Positions 5,613 to 6,802 of a stretch of 6,802 bases of DNA are shown one piece after another. The translations under genes and the position numbers were made by a program. Numbering within the stretch: position 1 is the stretch's first letter; each line of letters opens with the position of its first letter. Origin of the DNA: an uncultured Erythrobacteraceae bacterium (GTDB lineage Bacteria > Pseudomonadota > Alphaproteobacteria > Sphingomonadales > Sphingomonadaceae); assembly GCA_946482075.1 (NCBI GenBank), contig CAMLQG010000126.1, forward strand, positions 1-6,802, given 5' to 3'. The notes beneath the pieces are model-generated. The model was not told where the DNA came from and did no database searches. It was given only the letters and a program-made list of their open reading frames with translations.

Positions 5613-6777
5613 AGAACGAACGCGGCAAGCCGAGGATCTTCTCGGCGATGTAGGACAGGACGAGGTTCTGCGAGATCGGCGCGATCCGCCACACGCGGGA
5701 TTCACGGAAATAGCGCTCCACGTGATATTCCGCCGCATAGCCATAGCCGCCATGTGTCTGCACGGCGCGATCGCAGGCTTCGAAGCCCCATTCGGTCGCG
5801 AGATATTTGGCCATGTTGGCCAGTTCGCCGCAGGGCATGTCGTTGTCGTAGAGCCAGGCGGCCTCGTCGCACATCAGCTGAGCGGCTTCCAGCTTGGCGT
5901 AGCTGTCCGCCAGCGGGAACTGGACGCCCTGGTTCTGGCCGATCAGGCGGCCGAAGACCTTGCGCTCATTGGCGTATTTCACCGCGCGGTCGAGCGCGAC
6001 GCGACCCAGCGCATTGGCTTCCCACGCGACCAGGATGCGTTCGGCGTTGAGCCCGTCCAGCAGGTACTGGAAGCCTTTGCCTTCCTCGCCCACGCGGTCG
6101 CTCTCATGAACGCGCAGGTCGTCATAGAAGACTTCGCAGGAGCCAACCGCCTCACGACCCATCTTGGGGATCGGGCGGATGGAGACGTTGGGATTCTGGA
6201 TGTCGACCAGGAACAGCGTCATGCCGTCGGTCTTCTTCTTGCACTGGTCTAGCGGAGTGGTGCGGGTCAACAGCAGGCATTTCTGCGATTGCTCCGCCTT
6301 GGAGGTCCACACCTTGCGGCCGTTGATCACGTAGTGATCGCCATCGCGCCTGGCCGTGGTCGTAATGCTGGTCGTGTCCGTGCCCGCATCGGGCTCGGTC
6401 ACGCCGAAACAGACATGCAACTCGCCCGAGACGACCTTGGGCAGATATTTCTGCTTCATCTCCTCGCTGCCGAACTTCAGCACCGGAGTGAGGCCGAAAA
6501 TGCTGACATGGACGGCGGTGCAGGCGCTCAGCCCGCCACCGCTGGCGACCACTTCGGACAGCACGATCGCGCCTTCGGTCAGGCCCAGCCCGACGCCGCC
6601 ATATTCCGGCGGCATGACAAGGCCGAGATAGCCCGCTTTCGCGAATGCATTGTAGAATTCCCAAGGGAATTCATGCGCGCGGTCCTTCTTCATCCAGTAA
6701 TCATCGTCGAACCGGGTCATCATCGCCCGGATCGATTCCTTGATCGCGCGCTGGTCTTCGGTCAGTTCCCTGCCCAT
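5611..6777 (-). CDS. Acyl-CoA dehydrogenase (FAD-dependent)
   Basis: This 388-residue flavoenzyme is full length for the family. It would convert a saturated acyl-CoA to the 2-enoyl-CoA, passing electrons to electron-transfer flavoprotein. Domains in order: N-terminal helical ~5-118 (…GYLGLVMPPEYGGVGLG…); middle beta domain ~120-225, with CFGVTEPDAGTDTTSI and VINGRKVWTSKAEQS for flavin and substrate contact; C-terminal helical ~235-385, with RKVFGRLIGQNQGVQFPLAD, the flavin-binding QTHGGYGYAAEYHVERYFRE and the ending LGLPRSF. The common C-terminal catalytic Glu is replaced (RIAPISQN where many members have IYEGTxxI). Glu246 in GLNAERI occupies the alternative helix-G position used by isovaleryl- and long-chain acyl-CoA dehydrogenases, so it is the probable base. 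The ATG at 6777 has AGGAG 8 nt upstream. It is the first gene of the visible operon, 9 nt ahead of the lyase. The substrate chain cannot be assigned. Confidence 0.95.
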   Translation of the reverse strand: MGRELTEDQRAIKESIRAMMTRFDDDYWMKKDRAHEFPWEFYNAFAKAGYLGLVMPPEYGGVGLGLTEGAIVLSEVVASGGGLSACTAVHVSIFGLTPVLKFGSEEMKQKYLPKVVSGELHVCFGVTEPDAGTDTTSITTTARRDGDHYVINGRKVWTSKAEQSQKCLLLTRTTPLDQCKKKTDGMTLFLVDIQNPNVSIRPIPKMGREAVGSCEVFYDDLRVHESDRVGEEGKGFQYLLDGLNAERILVAWEANALGRVALDRAVKYANERKVFGRLIGQNQGVQFPLADSYAKLEAAQLMCDEAAWLYDNDMPCGELANMAKYLATEWGFEACDRAVQTHGGYGYAAEYHVERYFRESRVWRIAPISQNLVLSYIAEKILGLPRSF

Positions 6778-6785
6778 CTTGCGAA

Positions 6786-6790
6786 CTCCT
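6786..6790 (-). promoter_or_regulatory. Ribosome binding site of the acyl-CoA dehydrogenase
   Basis: The minus strand reads AGGAG, then 8 nt (TTCGCAAG), then ATG at 6777, which supports this start codon. Only 25 nt of upstream sequence are available, so no promoter or operator for the operon can be seen. Confidence 0.7.
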
Positions 6791-6802
6791 GCCTCAGGCC
6801 TT

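Noticed and set aside
4783..6252. Plus-strand open frame (489 codons) opposite the lyase and acyl-CoA dehydrogenase
   Set aside because: It runs antisense to two recognisable genes, has biased composition and shows no domain pattern.

Overview
The window is high-GC DNA (roughly two thirds G+C) with dense same-strand genes, strong Shine-Dalgarno sites and a long intergenic palindrome with 'cgtcattgcgagg' arms. These traits and the protein types suggest an alphaproteobacterium, most likely a sphingomonad (Novosphingobium/Erythrobacter/Sphingopyxis-like). That assignment is an inference from general familiarity, not a database match.

All five genes lie on the minus strand and read from right to left. 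They are: an acyl-CoA dehydrogenase (6777-5611); a HpcH/CitE-type CoA-ester lyase (5601-4596) whose reading frame is broken; a fused alpha-beta, ADP(NDP)-forming acyl-CoA synthetase (4596-2482); a GntR/HutC-family regulator with a UTRA domain (2471-1686); and an NAD(P)-dependent aldehyde dehydrogenase (1662-199). The junctions are 9 nt, a 1-nt stop/start overlap, 10 nt and 23 nt, so this looks like one transcription unit. Its promoter lies beyond the right edge of the window. Past the last gene, bases 91-182 form a 92-bp nested palindrome. Bases 1-90 hold nothing I can support.

The enzymes fit a CoA-dependent catabolic route. The aldehyde dehydrogenase would oxidise an aldehyde to the acid, the synthetase would activate the acid as a CoA thioester, the dehydrogenase would introduce a double bond, and the lyase would cleave a hydroxyacyl-CoA (malyl-, citramalyl- or methylmalyl-CoA-like) into a shorter acyl-CoA and a 2-oxo acid. 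A hydratase would be needed and is not in the window. The GntR/HutC protein is the likely local regulator. The substrate cannot be read from the sequence.

The most unusual point is inside the lyase gene. Where family members carry a short conserved stretch (G-x-x-x-IHP-x-x-V), there are instead 139 nt that shift the frame by one. Read in the frame of the lyase C-terminus, these encode about 46 residues (…ISFGLESGSDDLNRKMGKG…) that resemble a piece of a radical SAM enzyme rather than a lyase. As a by-product, the lyase N-terminal frame stays open into the synthetase and creates a spurious 1040-codon 'fusion' ORF. This could be a real gene-disrupting insertion or an assembly/sequencing artefact. 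I found no clear sign of a wholly new system.
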